This document shows positions 51,155 to 61,028 of a stretch of DNA of 64,000 nt, one piece after another (positions within the stretch are counted from its first letter, which is position 1; every line of letters begins with the position of its first letter). The stretch is from Neotamlana sedimentorum. GTDB lineage: Bacteria; Bacteroidota; Bacteroidia; Flavobacteriales; Flavobacteriaceae. A model generated the notes under the pieces. The model was given only the letters and a program-made list of their open reading frames with translations. It was not told the DNA's origin and ran no database searches. The DNA lies in NCBI RefSeq assembly GCF_000943565.1, contig NZ_JTDW01000002.1:124001-188000 (forward strand), in the 5' to 3' direction. The position numbers and the translations under genes were made by a program.

Positions 51155-51517
51155 TTACCAGTGGTAGTGAAACGGAAAAATAATATCGGTTTTCTTAAAA
51201 GGAACACCAATTATATTTTGATGTTTAAATTTAACCTTGCAAGTGTTGGTGTATAAAGCTTCAAACGATTTTGAAACATTAAAAGGAAGCTTATAAACCG
51301 GAACAAGGTTTTGTGGTGTAGTAACAGACTGTACTAAATTAATTACAGTACTTTCTACACTTTTTGTTGTAATAGAAGGTACATCTGGAGCGTAAAGCTT
51401 CCAAATGTTGTCTTCTTGGGCTTGTTCAAATTTAGTGGTTTGTGAATCGTTGTTTTCTAACGAAAAACCATAAGTAGAAAAGCTAAGTAATAAAAGTAAA
51501 TAAATTAACCTTTTCAT
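51155..51517 (-). CDS. Small exported protein of unknown function
   Basis: A 120-aa protein with a clear signal peptide (MKRLIYLLLLLSFSTYGFS). The mature part has DNIWKLYAPDVPSITTKSVESTVINLVQSVTTPQNLVPVYKLPFNVSKSFEALYTNTCKVKFKHQNI and an aromatic C terminus (FPFHYHW). No domain recognised. A -7 box lies only 4 nt before its ATG, implying a near-leaderless mRNA. Confidence 0.7.
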   Translation of the reverse strand: MKRLIYLLLLLSFSTYGFSLENNDSQTTKFEQAQEDNIWKLYAPDVPSITTKSVESTVINLVQSVTTPQNLVPVYKLPFNVSKSFEALYTNTCKVKFKHQNIIGVPFKKTDIIFPFHYHW

Positions 51518-51521
51518 GCCA

Positions 51522-51529
51522 CAAAAGTA
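51522..51529 (-). promoter_or_regulatory. -7 element at a near-leaderless start
   Basis: TACTTTTG on the minus strand matches TAnnTTTG and ends 4 nt from the ATG at 51517. No good -33 at the standard distance. Confidence 0.4.
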
Positions 51530-51569
51530 TCTAATAATAAGATGCAGAATGTGTTTTGTAGTGTTAAAA

Positions 51570-52571
51570 TTAATCTAACTTTTCGGTAAGTTTTTTAAAG
51601 ACTTTTTTTGGGTTTTTGTTTTCGTATAAAATATCGTAAACCGCATTTATTATAGGAAGCTGGGTTTTTTTGTTGTTTTTCTGGTTAAGTAAATGTGCGC
51701 TTTTTGTAGCATAATAACCTTCGGCAACCATATTCATTTCCATTTGTGCAGATTTTACAGTGTACCCCTTACCAATCATGTTACCAAACATTCTGTTTCT
51801 AGAAAAAACAGAGTAGCCCGTTACTAATAAATCACCTAAATAAGCCGAGTTATTAATATTACGTTTCATGTGATGCATTTTTTTAATAAAACGTTTCATT
51901 TCACGAATAGAGTTACTCATTAAAACACTCTGGAAATTATCGCCATAACCTAAACCATGAGCTATTCCAGCTGCTATAGCGTAAATGTTTTTTAGCATAA
52001 CAGCGTATTCTATACCAATAATATCATCACTAATTTTTGTATTTATATAATCGCTACTTAAATTTTTGGCAATTGCTCTTGCTTTGCTTGAATCGGAGCA
52101 GGAAATAGTTAAATACGATAAGCGTTCCAGAGCAACTTCTTCGGCATGACAAGGTCCCGCGATTACTGCAATGTTATCGTAAGGCACATTATAAAAATTA
52201 TGAAAATGTTCGCCTACTAACAAACCACTTTCTGGCATAATACCTTTAATAGCCGAAACGATTGTTTTTTCAGAAATATCTATGGTTAATTTCTCTAATT
52301 CACTGTGAATAAATGCCGATGGAATTACAAATATTAAAACATCGGCGTATTCTGCCATTTCATTTATATCATTACTTAATTTTAATTGCTCTAAATGAAA
52401 CTCTACAGAACTTAAGTAATTTGGATTGTGCTGTTCGCGTATTAAATGTTCTTTAGTGTAAACACTGCGCATGTACCAGCCTACTTCGTTTAAATTTTCG
52501 CACAGCATTTTTACAATAGCAGTGGCCCAACTTCCAGCTCCAAAAACAGCGTATTTTAAAGGTTTTTCCAT
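51570..52571 (-). CDS. gpsA: Glycerol-3-phosphate dehydrogenase [NAD(P)+]
   Basis: Reduces dihydroxyacetone phosphate to sn-glycerol 3-phosphate, the backbone of membrane phospholipids. The 333-aa cytosolic enzyme has the Rossmann motif FGAGSWATAI (about 10-19; the usual GT is AT here), SAIKGI with Lys109, AGPCHAEEVA, and GIEYAVMLKNIYAIAAGIAHGLGYGDN with catalytic Lys194. Length is normal. It is one gene with a promoter in the divergent region upstream. Confidence 0.93.
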   Translation of the reverse strand: MEKPLKYAVFGAGSWATAIVKMLCENLNEVGWYMRSVYTKEHLIREQHNPNYLSSVEFHLEQLKLSNDINEMAEYADVLIFVIPSAFIHSELEKLTIDISEKTIVSAIKGIMPESGLLVGEHFHNFYNVPYDNIAVIAGPCHAEEVALERLSYLTISCSDSSKARAIAKNLSSDYINTKISDDIIGIEYAVMLKNIYAIAAGIAHGLGYGDNFQSVLMSNSIREMKRFIKKMHHMKRNINNSAYLGDLLVTGYSVFSRNRMFGNMIGKGYTVKSAQMEMNMVAEGYYATKSAHLLNQKNNKKTQLPIINAVYDILYENKNPKKVFKKLTEKLD

Positions 52572-52596
52572 TTAATTACAGTCAATTTATGTTTGT

Positions 52597-52604
52597 CAAA
52601 AGTA
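52597..52604 (-). promoter_or_regulatory. -7 element for gpsA
   Basis: TACTTTTG on the minus strand, 25 nt before the ATG. A TTTG on the same strand (52622-52625) lies 17 bp upstream, shorter than the usual spacer. Confidence 0.35.
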
Positions 52605-52703
52605 AACAAAATATACACATTCAAAAATCATTAAATCATTAAGATTATTTTTTTTGGCACGCGTTTTGAAATCTATCATACACAAACCATAAACTTTTTG
52701 ATT

Positions 52704-53648
52704 ATGAAAGCAATAAAATTACTTTTAAGTTTTTCCTTAATTTCAATGTTATTTACCTCATGTTATACCGAAGTAATTGTTGATGATTTTAACGACCATC
52801 CAGTTTCTGTAAACCAGTTGTTAAACAGTTATGAACTTTGGTATGTAGATATAAATTCAACTTTAGGTTATGGCGAAACACCATTTTTACAAAAAGCATT
52901 TACCATTTCGTTTTTAAACGGTGTAATTTATGCAAATAACAACATTGTGGGTTTAGGGAGCAGCGGAAACGGGTACGGTATAGATGTTGGCACTTACGAT
53001 GCATATAATATGATTTTAGATGTACAACATGATGTTGATGATTTTGAAACCTTTGATGTATACCAAATAGATAATAATACCATTGAGTTATACAACCCGC
53101 ATAACGATACTTCATATTTTTTAGATGGTTACCAACGCAGTAATTTTGATTACGACTATGTGTTTTACGACAATATCCATTATTTCTTACAAGAGTATGA
53201 AGCTTGGGAAAAAACCTATACCAGTAACTTTGGAGCCATTAATGAATTTGATTCTGAGAACTATTTACAATTTTTAGCTGGCGGAAACGATTCGGAATTT
53301 AGAAGCTCTCAAGATGCCACAGGAACAAGTCAAAATAACTTGTATTGGGACTATACTGGTGTTTACGGTGTGGGAGATGTGTCTGGAGACTTTTACCTAA
53401 AAACTTTAACATTAGATTATGACTACTTAGGCAATGAATATTTTGAATTGAGCGTTATTAATGACAGAAAGATTGAGTTATATCATCCAAATTCTGGTAC
53501 GGTATACAGGTTTGAAGGACGTGGATACATTCAATATTTAAAATCTGGAAATAAAAAAGACAGTTTAAAAAATCCAAATACTGATAAAAAACGTAAGTAT
53601 AGAAAAGATAAAATAGATAACCCTAGAGAAAATATAAGGGATATATAA
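52704..53648 (+). CDS. Large lipoprotein of unknown function
   Basis: About 314 aa from the ATG at 52704 (a TTG 6 nt upstream is unlikely). Signal peptide with lipobox FTSC (Cys20). The mature part appears to contain two similar beta domains: SVNQLLNSYELWYVDINSTLG ... PFLQKAFTISFLNGVIYANNNI, and NLYWDYTGVYGVGDVSGDFYLKTLTLDYDYLGNEYFELSVINDRKIELYHPNSGTVYRFEGRGY, with a shared pattern of I(E)LY(N/H)P around a Thr (IELYNPHNDTSYFLDGY and IELYHPNSGTVYRFEGR). This internal repeat suggests duplication of a lipocalin-like unit. The C terminus is lysine/arginine-rich. Role unknown; followed by its own terminator. Confidence 0.75.
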   Translation: MKAIKLLLSFSLISMLFTSCYTEVIVDDFNDHPVSVNQLLNSYELWYVDINSTLGYGETPFLQKAFTISFLNGVIYANNNIVGLGSSGNGYGIDVGTYDAYNMILDVQHDVDDFETFDVYQIDNNTIELYNPHNDTSYFLDGYQRSNFDYDYVFYDNIHYFLQEYEAWEKTYTSNFGAINEFDSENYLQFLAGGNDSEFRSSQDATGTSQNNLYWDYTGVYGVGDVSGDFYLKTLTLDYDYLGNEYFELSVINDRKIELYHPNSGTVYRFEGRGYIQYLKSGNKKDSLKNPNTDKKRKYRKDKIDNPRENIRDI

Positions 53649-53671
53649 AAATTTTGGTTGGTTATTTAGTT

Positions 53672-53705
53672 AAGAAGCCGTTTAAAACAAATGTTTTAGG
53701 CGGTT
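53672..53705 (+). terminator. Terminator after the large lipoprotein gene
   Basis: GAAGCCG (53672-53678) pairs with CGGTTTC (53699-53705), and TAAAAC with GTTTTA inside a small internal loop, apical loop AAAT, followed by TTTTATTTT. Confidence 0.75.
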
Positions 53706-53796
53706 TCTTTTATTTTGACTCATTTTAATTTTTATTTCACTAATTCTAATTATTTTAAGCGTTGATTTATCTTCAAATTTTTAACAATTAAATACC

Positions 53797-53969
53797 CTTG
53801 CATTTCTTAGGTCCAAATTTTTAAAAATGCAAGAGGAAAATTTACTTTGTAATGCTTACTTTTATTTTAGCATTTTACTATAATGCTGAATATTGTAAAA
53901 GTATATGTAACAAACAATATTCCCTAAAGGCTATAAGTTATAGTATAAATGTGCTATAAAGCCTTTTTA
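53797..53969 (+). other. Hairpin-rich leader before the prolyl oligopeptidase gene
   Basis: In order: CTTGCATTT (53797-53805) / AAATGCAAG (53825-53833); AATGCT (53851-53856), AGCATT (53869-53874), AATGCT (53882-53887), where the middle copy can pair with either side but not both; GAATATTGT (53888-53896) / ACAATATTC (53914-53922); and AAAGGCT (53926-53932) / AGCCTTT (53960-53966) followed by T-rich sequence. The 53706-53796 part is plain AT-rich sequence. It could be an attenuator or two terminators back to back; see findings. Confidence 0.45.
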
Positions 53970-54005
53970 TTCATCTTTTTTAAGCGGTTTTTAAGAATTT
54001 TAAGA

Positions 54006-56048
54006 ATGAAATACCCAAATACAGAAATTAAAAATATTACCGACACTTATTTCGGATTTGAAGTAGAAGACCCCTACAGGTGGTTAGAAGATGATATGAG
54101 TACAGAAACAGCTGCTTGGGTTGAGGCGCAAAACACTGTAACGTTTAGTTATCTTAATAAAATTCCGTTTAGAAAAAACATAAAAAACCGCCTTGAAAAG
54201 CTCTGGAATTACGAAAAAATAAGCGCTCCTTTTAAAGAAGGTAATTACACTTATTTTTACAAAAATAATGGGTTACAAAACCAAAGTGTTATTTATAGAA
54301 CAGATAGTAATGGTAATGAAGAATTATTTCTAGACCCAAACACATTTTCAAAAGATGGTACTGTTTCCCTTGGCGATTTAAGTTTTTCTAAAGACGGTAG
54401 TATTTTAGCTTATTCTATTTCAGAAGGTGGTAGCGATTGGCGAAAAATTGTCATTCTAAATACCGAAACTAAAACCATTGTAGAAGACACTATTATTGAT
54501 GTTAAGTTTTCTCAAATATCTTGGTATAAAAATGAAGGCTTCTTTTACTCAAGCTACGATAAGCCAAATGGTAGCGAGCTTTCTGCTAAAACAGATCAGC
54601 ATAAAGTGTATTACCATAAACTAGGTACACCTCAGCAACAAGACCAACTTATTTATGGTGGTTCACCTAACCAAAAACACCGTTACATTTACGCCGGTGT
54701 AACCCAAGATGACAAGTACCTAATAATTGCACCAAAAATTTCCACCACAGGAAACAAATTGTTTATTAAAGATTTAACGAAACCTAACAGCGATTTTATT
54801 ACTATTCTAAACCATACAGATAGTAACACGAATATTATAGACAACAAGGATAATACACTTTATTTAGTTACAAACTTAAACGCACCCAATAAGCGGTTAG
54901 TAAAAGTTAATACTTCCAACCCAACTCCTGAATTTTGGGAAGATGTTATTCCAGAAACCAAAAATGTTTTGTCGGTAGCAACCGCTGGTAAATATTTTAT
55001 CGCTGAGTATATGGTTGATGCCATTTCAAACGTAAAACAATATAATTACAACGGCGAATTAATTAGAGAAATTACGCTTCCCGGTGTTGGTAGTGCCGCT
55101 GGTTTTGGCTGCAAAAAAGATGAAATTATAGATTACTTTGTATTTACCAATTACAATACGCCTTCAAATATTTACAAGCTTAATTTAGATACTGGTGCAA
55201 CAGAACTTTACTGGAAACCATCTATAGAATTTAACAGCAACGCTTACGAGAGCAAACAAGTATTTTACACATCAAAAGACGGTACTAAAGTACCCATGAT
55301 AATTACTCATAAAAAAGGCCTTGAACTAAACGGTAAAAACCCAACCATTTTATATGGTTATGGTGGTTTTAATATTAGTTTAAACCCTGCATTTAGTATC
55401 GCAATGGCAGTATGGATGGAGCAAGGCGGCATTTATGCTGTACCTAATTTACGTGGAGGTGGCGAATATGGTAAAGCTTGGCACGATGCAGGTACAAAAA
55501 TGCAAAAACAAAATGTGTTTGATGATTTTATCGCTGCCGCGGAATACTTAATAGCTAACCAATATACTTCTTCAGAATATTTAGCCTTACGCGGTGGTTC
55601 TAACGGCGGTTTGCTTGTTGGTGCAGTAATAACACAACGCCCAGATTTAGCAAAAGTAGCATTACCCGCTGTTGGCGTTTTAGATATGCTACGCTACCAC
55701 ACCTTTACTGCTGGTGCCGGTTGGGCTTACGATTATGGTACAGCAGAAGATAGCGAAAAAATGTATAAGTATTTAAAAGCATATTCTCCTATACACAACG
55801 TAAAACAAACTGCATATCCTGCAACTTTAATAACAACTGCCGATCATGATGATAGAGTTGTACCTGCGCACAGTTTTAAATTTGCAGCAGAATTACAAAA
55901 TAAGCAACAAGGCGAAAACCCTATATTAATTCGTATTGAAACCAATGCGGGCCACGGTGCTGGTACACCTGTAAGTAAAACTATTGAACAATATGCCGAT
56001 ATTTTTGGCTTTACCCTTTATAACATGGGACTTTCTGTATCAGAATAA
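54006..56048 (+). CDS. Prolyl oligopeptidase family serine peptidase (S9A)
   Basis: About 680 aa, cleaving short peptides after proline. N-terminal [29 protein letters not shown] is the family opening; a seven-bladed propeller follows (about 65-395) and then an alpha/beta hydrolase domain with [35 protein letters not shown] and the triad Ser532 (RGGSNGG), Asp615 ([12 protein letters not shown]) and His650 (NAGHGAG). No convincing signal peptide: the start at 53949 would add 19 residues ([14 protein letters not shown]...) but sits inside a hairpin-T-run structure, so 54006 is preferred. Probably cytosolic, although several relatives are exported. Confidence 0.9.
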   Translation: MKYPNTEIKNITDTYFGFEVEDPYRWLEDDMSTETAAWVEAQNTVTFSYLNKIPFRKNIKNRLEKLWNYEKISAPFKEGNYTYFYKNNGLQNQSVIYRTDSNGNEELFLDPNTFSKDGTVSLGDLSFSKDGSILAYSISEGGSDWRKIVILNTETKTIVEDTIIDVKFSQISWYKNEGFFYSSYDKPNGSELSAKTDQHKVYYHKLGTPQQQDQLIYGGSPNQKHRYIYAGVTQDDKYLIIAPKISTTGNKLFIKDLTKPNSDFITILNHTDSNTNIIDNKDNTLYLVTNLNAPNKRLVKVNTSNPTPEFWEDVIPETKNVLSVATAGKYFIAEYMVDAISNVKQYNYNGELIREITLPGVGSAAGFGCKKDEIIDYFVFTNYNTPSNIYKLNLDTGATELYWKPSIEFNSNAYESKQVFYTSKDGTKVPMIITHKKGLELNGKNPTILYGYGGFNISLNPAFSIAMAVWMEQGGIYAVPNLRGGGEYGKAWHDAGTKMQKQNVFDDFIAAAEYLIANQYTSSEYLALRGGSNGGLLVGAVITQRPDLAKVALPAVGVLDMLRYHTFTAGAGWAYDYGTAEDSEKMYKYLKAYSPIHNVKQTAYPATLITTADHDDRVVPAHSFKFAAELQNKQQGENPILIRIETNAGHGAGTPVSKTIEQYADIFGFTLYNMGLSVSE

Positions 56049-56088
56049 GTTTTTAATAAATTCGCAATGTTAATTTTTAGCTAATTTT

Positions 56089-56120
56089 TTTGTTGGTAAA
56101 ATAGCATTACTATAGCTTTG
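56089..56120 (+). promoter_or_regulatory. Promoter of the small periplasmic protein and second RND operon
   Basis: TTTG (56089-56092), 20-bp spacer, TAGCTTTG (56113-56120), both full matches. It leaves about 5 nt of leader before the ATG at 56130. Confidence 0.65.
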
Positions 56121-56129
56121 TATCCAATT

Positions 56130-56525
56130 ATGAGTAAAAACATTTTTAAATATGTTTCGGTTTTAGCATTGCTATTCTTCACAGGAATTAGCAATTTACA
56201 TGCTAATAACACATCTCATTCACAGGCCTATATTTATAACCAGTCCTCAAAAATATCGGCGAATAAGCACGTTGAATTAAGTTCGCGACATCATAGAAAT
56301 ACTAGTAATTTAGTTTTTGAAACTGTAGAAGTTGATGAAATTGAAAACGAAGAATCTCCTTCAAAACATTATCAAACGTCATTTCATAATTTCTTAAATG
56401 AAGTTTATAAATTTATTGCTTTTAACGAGGTAAAACAATCTCAAAAAGCATCTTATTATAATAAAAAGTATCAAGACAAGGCTTCAACCAAACTTCATGT
56501 GAGGCTTCAGGTTTTCATAATTTGA
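56130..56525 (+). CDS. Small exported protein of unknown function
   Basis: About 131 aa with a signal peptide ending GISNLHAN. The mature part is polar and His/Asn/Ser-rich (NNTSHSQAYIYNQSSKISANKHVELSSRHHRNTSN), then helical and charged (FHNFLNEVYKFIAFNEVKQSQKASYYNKKYQDKA). No domain recognised; no cysteines. The ATG at 56130 is chosen over a TTG 12 nt upstream, which overlaps the -7 box. It precedes the second RND operon by 149 nt on the same strand with no terminator between, so co-transcription is possible. Confidence 0.65.
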   Translation: MSKNIFKYVSVLALLFFTGISNLHANNTSHSQAYIYNQSSKISANKHVELSSRHHRNTSNLVFETVEVDEIENEESPSKHYQTSFHNFLNEVYKFIAFNEVKQSQKASYYNKKYQDKASTKLHVRLQVFII

Positions 56526-56674
56526 TTTTTTCTTCTGTAAATCAATACAACTTCGATTTACACAACATTTATTACACGTAAAAACTTTATAATCAAACTA
56601 TTTAGTTAGCAGCACTTTTGCGTATTCTTAGCTGAAAAATCACATTAACCTCCATTTATTTCAAACAAAAAATT

Positions 56675-57757
56675 ATGAAAAAAGGATTCCTTTTCATGAG
56701 CCTTCTTGTGCTTATAATTTTCACAAGTTGCCATGATAAAAAAGAAAAAAAAGAAGAACATACGGCGTTTTTAGTAACAAACCCCATAAAAAAAGACACT
56801 TCAATTACTAAAGACTATGTAAGTCAAATTCACTCAATTCGAAACATTGAACTTCGAGCCTTAGAAAAAGGGTATTTAAAAGACATTGCGGTAGACGAGG
56901 GACAACATGTAAAAAAGGGGCAAGTTATGTTCCAAATTATGCCAAATGTTTATCAAGCCGAATTAGAAATGGCCAAAGCCGAAGCCAAAGCAGCCGAAAT
57001 AGAACTACAAAACACACAACTTTTAGCTGATGGTAATGTTGTTTCAGAAAATGAATTATCGTTAGCTGAAGCAAATTTTTTAAAAGCTAAAGCTGAAGTT
57101 GTTCTTGCACAAACTCATCTTGGTTTTACTACAATTAAAGCTCCCTTTAATGGTATTATGGACCACCTTCATGTACGTGAAGGCAGCTTGCTTGATGAAG
57201 GCGAACTGCTAACAACATTATCTGATAACAGTAAAATGTGGGTGTATTTTAACGTGCCTGAAGCCGAATATTTGGATTATATAACTAGTGCTGATAAAGA
57301 CTCGAAAAAAGAAGTAGAGCTTTTAATGGCCAACAACAAACGCTTTAACCAAAAAGGAATTGTTGAAACTATTGAGGGTGAATTTAATAGCGAAACTGGA
57401 AATATTGCATTTAGAGCAACTTTTCCTAACCCAGACGGTATTTTAAGACATGGCGAAACAGGCAGTGTTTTAATGACTGTTCCGTTTAAAAATGTTGTCA
57501 TTATTCCACAAAAAGCCACCTTCGAAATTTTAGATAAAACCTACGTTTTTGTAATAGATAAAAACAATGTTGTTAAACAAAAAGAAATTACAATTGGTGC
57601 CGAACTTCCTCACTTATTTGTAGTTAACGATGGCTTAACCGAAACCGATACTATTTTACTTGAAGGTATTCGTATGGTTAAAAACAACGAAAAAATTCAC
57701 ACCAAATTCTTAGAGCCAAACCAAGTGCTTGCCGAATTGGATTTATATGCTGAATAA
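56675..57757 (+). CDS. RND efflux membrane fusion protein (second system)
   Basis: A 360-aa lipoprotein (lipobox FTSC, Cys19) of the AcrA type. LRALEKGYLKDIAVDEGQHVKKGQVMFQIM and FTTIKAPFNGIMDHLHVREGSLLDEGELL are the two lipoyl halves; a short coiled-coil hairpin lies between (about 95-140). SETGNIAFRATFPNPDGILRHGETGSVLMTVP and the C-terminal domain follow. It differs well from the first system's adaptor and is the first gene of the second tripartite system, 22 nt before the pump gene. Confidence 0.93.
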   Translation: MKKGFLFMSLLVLIIFTSCHDKKEKKEEHTAFLVTNPIKKDTSITKDYVSQIHSIRNIELRALEKGYLKDIAVDEGQHVKKGQVMFQIMPNVYQAELEMAKAEAKAAEIELQNTQLLADGNVVSENELSLAEANFLKAKAEVVLAQTHLGFTTIKAPFNGIMDHLHVREGSLLDEGELLTTLSDNSKMWVYFNVPEAEYLDYITSADKDSKKEVELLMANNKRFNQKGIVETIEGEFNSETGNIAFRATFPNPDGILRHGETGSVLMTVPFKNVVIIPQKATFEILDKTYVFVIDKNNVVKQKEITIGAELPHLFVVNDGLTETDTILLEGIRMVKNNEKIHTKFLEPNQVLAELDLYAE

Positions 57758-57779
57758 TTAGAATTTAATCTACAAAAAC

Positions 57780-60700
57780 ATGTTTAAAAAATTTATAAAA
57801 CGTCCCGTTTTGGCTATTGTCATTTCGGTAATTATATTATTTGTTGGTGGGCTTTCCATTAAACAATTACCCATATCGCAATTCCCTCAAATTGCACCAA
57901 CTACGGTAAACATTTTTATTGCTTACCCTGGTTCAAGTTCCGAGGTTTTAGTAAATTCTACACTAATTCCGTTAGAAACGGCTATTAATGGCGTACAAGG
58001 TATGCGCTATATTGCATCTGATGCCACAAGTGCTGGCGAAGCTACCATTAGAGTTATTTTCGAACCCGGCACGGACCCCAATCAAGCTGTGGTTCGTGTA
58101 AAAACTCGTGTAGACCAAGTTATGCCATTATTGCCGGAACTTGTTCAACGCGAAGGTGTTATAATTACACCTATACAACCTAGTATGTTAATGTACGTTA
58201 ACCTGTCTAGCTCAGATAAAAACAACGATGAAAAGTTCTTATACAACTATGCATACACCAAAATTATTCCCGAAATACAACGAATTAATGGTATTGCGAG
58301 TGCCAAAATTTTAGGTAGTAGAAAATACGCTATGCGTGTTTGGTTAAAACCAGATAGAATGCGAGCCTACAACATTTCGGCCGAAGAAGTGCTTGAAGCC
58401 ATGGAAGAGCAAAGCATTTTGGCAAGACCTGGCCGTTTAGGTAGAAGCTCGGGAATCACCTCTCAATCTTTAGAATATGTTTTAACATACCAAAACCGCT
58501 ACAACGAGCCCGAACAATACGAAGACATCATTATTCGTGCAAACAAAGAAGGCGAGATTGTAAACTTAAAAGATATAGCCGATGTAAAATTAGGCTCTGA
58601 GTTTTTCGATATTTATTCGAATTTAGATGGTAAACCTTCAGCATCTATAGTACTAAAACAAACTTTTGGAAGTAACGGTAGCGAAGTTATTGATGCTGTA
58701 AAAGAAAAATTAGATGAATTAAAAGAAGAATTACCACCAAATGTAGATTTTAATATAAGCTACGACGTATCAAACTTTTTAGATGCTTCCATAGAACAAG
58801 TAATACATACACTTCGTGATGCTTTTATTTTAGTAGCATTTGTGGTATTTATCTTTTTAGGAGATTGGCGATCAACTTTAATTCCAATTATTGCTGTTCC
58901 GGTGTCTTTAGTAGGCGCATTTTTTGTTATGCAAATTTTTGGGTTATCTATAAACCTAATTACACTATTTGCCTTGGTATTAGCTATTGGTATTGTGGTA
59001 GATGATGCCATTGTAGTTGTAGAAGCCGTACACGTAAAAATGCACGAAAAACATTTAAGTCCGTATCAAGCATCTAAAGAAGTACTAGGTGAAATAGGTG
59101 GCGCCATTATAGCCATAACATTAGTAATGGTTTCTGTTTTTATACCAATTTCATTCATGACAGGGCCTGTAGGTGTATTTTACCGTCAATTCTCTATAAC
59201 AATGGCAGGTGCTATTTTAATTTCCGCTCTTGTAGCATTAACACTAACACCTGTGTTGTGTGCTATGTTGCTTAAAAATAATCATGGTAAAAAGAAAAAA
59301 TCGTTAGCCGATAGATTTATAGACTGGTTTAACCGTGGTTTTGAAAAATTAACAGGTAAATACGTAAAAATTCTTAACAAAATTGTTGCAAGACGTATGG
59401 TAACCTTCGGAATTTTAACCGCATTTTGTGCTGGTATATTTTTTACAAATCAAGTATTACCTGCCGGATTTATTCCAAACGAAGATCAAGGGATGATTTA
59501 TGCTATAATCCAAACACCACCAGGAGCAACTTTAGAGCGTACGAATGAAGTTGCACGTAAACTTCAAAAAATTTGTGAAGAAACTGAAGGTGTTGAATCT
59601 GTATCATCTTTAGCAGGTTACGAAATTATGACGGAAGGTCGTGGATCGAACGCAGGTACATGTTTAATTAACCTAAAACCATGGTCCGAACGTCATCATT
59701 CTGTTCATGAAATTATGGAAGAATTAGAAGAAGAAACCAAAGATTTAGGTGCCGTAATTGAGTATTTCGAGCCACCAGCAGTTCCAGGTTTTGGTTCCTC
59801 GGGTGGTTTTGCAATGCGTTTGCTCGATAAAACCAACTCTACCGATTATCATAAGTTCGAAGACATAAACAGTAAATTTATGGATGCTCTATCTAAACGT
59901 AAAGAAATAACTGGATTATTCACGTTTTATTCAGCAAATTATCCGCAATACGAATTAAAAATAAATAATAAAATTGCTATGCAAAAAGGCGTTACCATAA
60001 GTAAAGCTATGGAAAACCTTAATATTTTAATTGGTAGTACTTACGAGCAAGGTTTTATTCGTTTTGGACGTTTTTTTAAAGTATATACTCAAGCCGGACC
60101 AGAATACAGACGTTTACCCTCAGATTTAGAAAAGCTTTTTGTTAAAAATGAAGAAGGTGAAATGGTACCCTATTCGGCATTTATGAGTGTTGAAAAAAAG
60201 CTTGGTCCAAACGAAATTACTCGCTACAACTTATACAATTCTGCTTCAATTAGAGGTTTACCAGCGCCAGGTTTTACAAGTGGAGATGCTATAAATGCCA
60301 TTAAAGAAGTGGCTGCTCAAGAACTACCTAGAGGTTACGATATTGCTTGGGAAGGCTTATCATTCGACGAAGCAAAAAGAGGTAACGAGTCTATTTACAT
60401 TTTTATAGTTGTACTAGTATTCGTGTACTTTGTTTTGGCCGCACAATACGAAAGCTTTATGCTACCTTTAGCTGTAATTTTCTCTTTACCGGTAGGTGTT
60501 TTTGGTTCTTTCTTTTTACTAAAAATAATGGGGTTAGCTAACGATGTTTATGCTCAAATTGGGGTAATAATGCTAGTTGGTTTACTTAGTAAAAATGCGG
60601 TATTAATTGTAGAGTACGCAGTACAAAAACAAAGGCAAGGCGCAACGGTTTTAGAAGCCGCAATTGAAGGTGCCAAAGCTCGTTTCCGTCCTATTTTAAT

Positions 60701-61028
60701 GACTTCTTTTGCCTTTATTGCAGGATTAATTCCTCTAATAATAGCAACAGGAGCAGGTGCTATTGGTAACCGAACCATTGGAGGGTCATCTTTAGGAGGT
60801 ATGCTTATAGGAACCTTTTTTGGGGTACTCGTTATTCCTGGTTTATACTACATTTTTGCTAAAATGGCCGAGGGTAAAAATTTAATTAAAGACGAAGTAA
60901 ACGAACCGCTTTCTGAGGAATTTATTAGAATTCGAGAAACCGAGAACCAAACGCAAGCAAACACAACACAAATAAATAAGCTAAAACAATTAATTAAAAA
61001 ACTTAGAAAAAACAAGACTAATGATTAA
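57780..61028 (+). CDS. RND efflux pump, HAE1-type (second system)
   Basis: A 1082-aa proton-driven transporter. MFKKFIKRPVLAIVISVIILFVGG opens it; GIVVDDAIVVVEAVHVKM holds the TM4 proton-relay Asp pair; TGPVGVFYRQFSITMAGAILISALVALTLTPVLCAMLLKN and VGLLSKNAVLIVEYAVQKQRQGATVLEAAIEGAKARFRPILMTSFAFI are standard. It is longer than the first pump because of a hydrophilic C-terminal tail of about 45 residues (EEFIRIRETENQTQANTTQINKLK...). The last 8 nt overlap the start of the channel gene (ATGATTAA), so translation is coupled. Confidence 0.95.
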   Translation: MFKKFIKRPVLAIVISVIILFVGGLSIKQLPISQFPQIAPTTVNIFIAYPGSSSEVLVNSTLIPLETAINGVQGMRYIASDATSAGEATIRVIFEPGTDPNQAVVRVKTRVDQVMPLLPELVQREGVIITPIQPSMLMYVNLSSSDKNNDEKFLYNYAYTKIIPEIQRINGIASAKILGSRKYAMRVWLKPDRMRAYNISAEEVLEAMEEQSILARPGRLGRSSGITSQSLEYVLTYQNRYNEPEQYEDIIIRANKEGEIVNLKDIADVKLGSEFFDIYSNLDGKPSASIVLKQTFGSNGSEVIDAVKEKLDELKEELPPNVDFNISYDVSNFLDASIEQVIHTLRDAFILVAFVVFIFLGDWRSTLIPIIAVPVSLVGAFFVMQIFGLSINLITLFALVLAIGIVVDDAIVVVEAVHVKMHEKHLSPYQASKEVLGEIGGAIIAITLVMVSVFIPISFMTGPVGVFYRQFSITMAGAILISALVALTLTPVLCAMLLKNNHGKKKKSLADRFIDWFNRGFEKLTGKYVKILNKIVARRMVTFGILTAFCAGIFFTNQVLPAGFIPNEDQGMIYAIIQTPPGATLERTNEVARKLQKICEETEGVESVSSLAGYEIMTEGRGSNAGTCLINLKPWSERHHSVHEIMEELEEETKDLGAVIEYFEPPAVPGFGSSGGFAMRLLDKTNSTDYHKFEDINSKFMDALSKRKEITGLFTFYSANYPQYELKINNKIAMQKGVTISKAMENLNILIGSTYEQGFIRFGRFFKVYTQAGPEYRRLPSDLEKLFVKNEEGEMVPYSAFMSVEKKLGPNEITRYNLYNSASIRGLPAPGFTSGDAINAIKEVAAQELPRGYDIAWEGLSFDEAKRGNESIYIFIVVLVFVYFVLAAQYESFMLPLAVIFSLPVGVFGSFFLLKIMGLANDVYAQIGVIMLVGLLSKNAVLIVEYAVQKQRQGATVLEAAIEGAKARFRPILMTSFAFIAGLIPLIIATGAGAIGNRTIGGSSLGGMLIGTFFGVLVIPGLYYIFAKMAEGKNLIKDEVNEPLSEEFIRIRETENQTQANTTQINKLKQLIKKLRKNKTND

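Noticed and set aside
53949-54005. 19-codon N-terminal extension of the prolyl oligopeptidase
   Set aside because: It runs through a hairpin with a T-run, lacks a proper signal-peptide cleavage site, and the family opening starts at the ATG at 54006.
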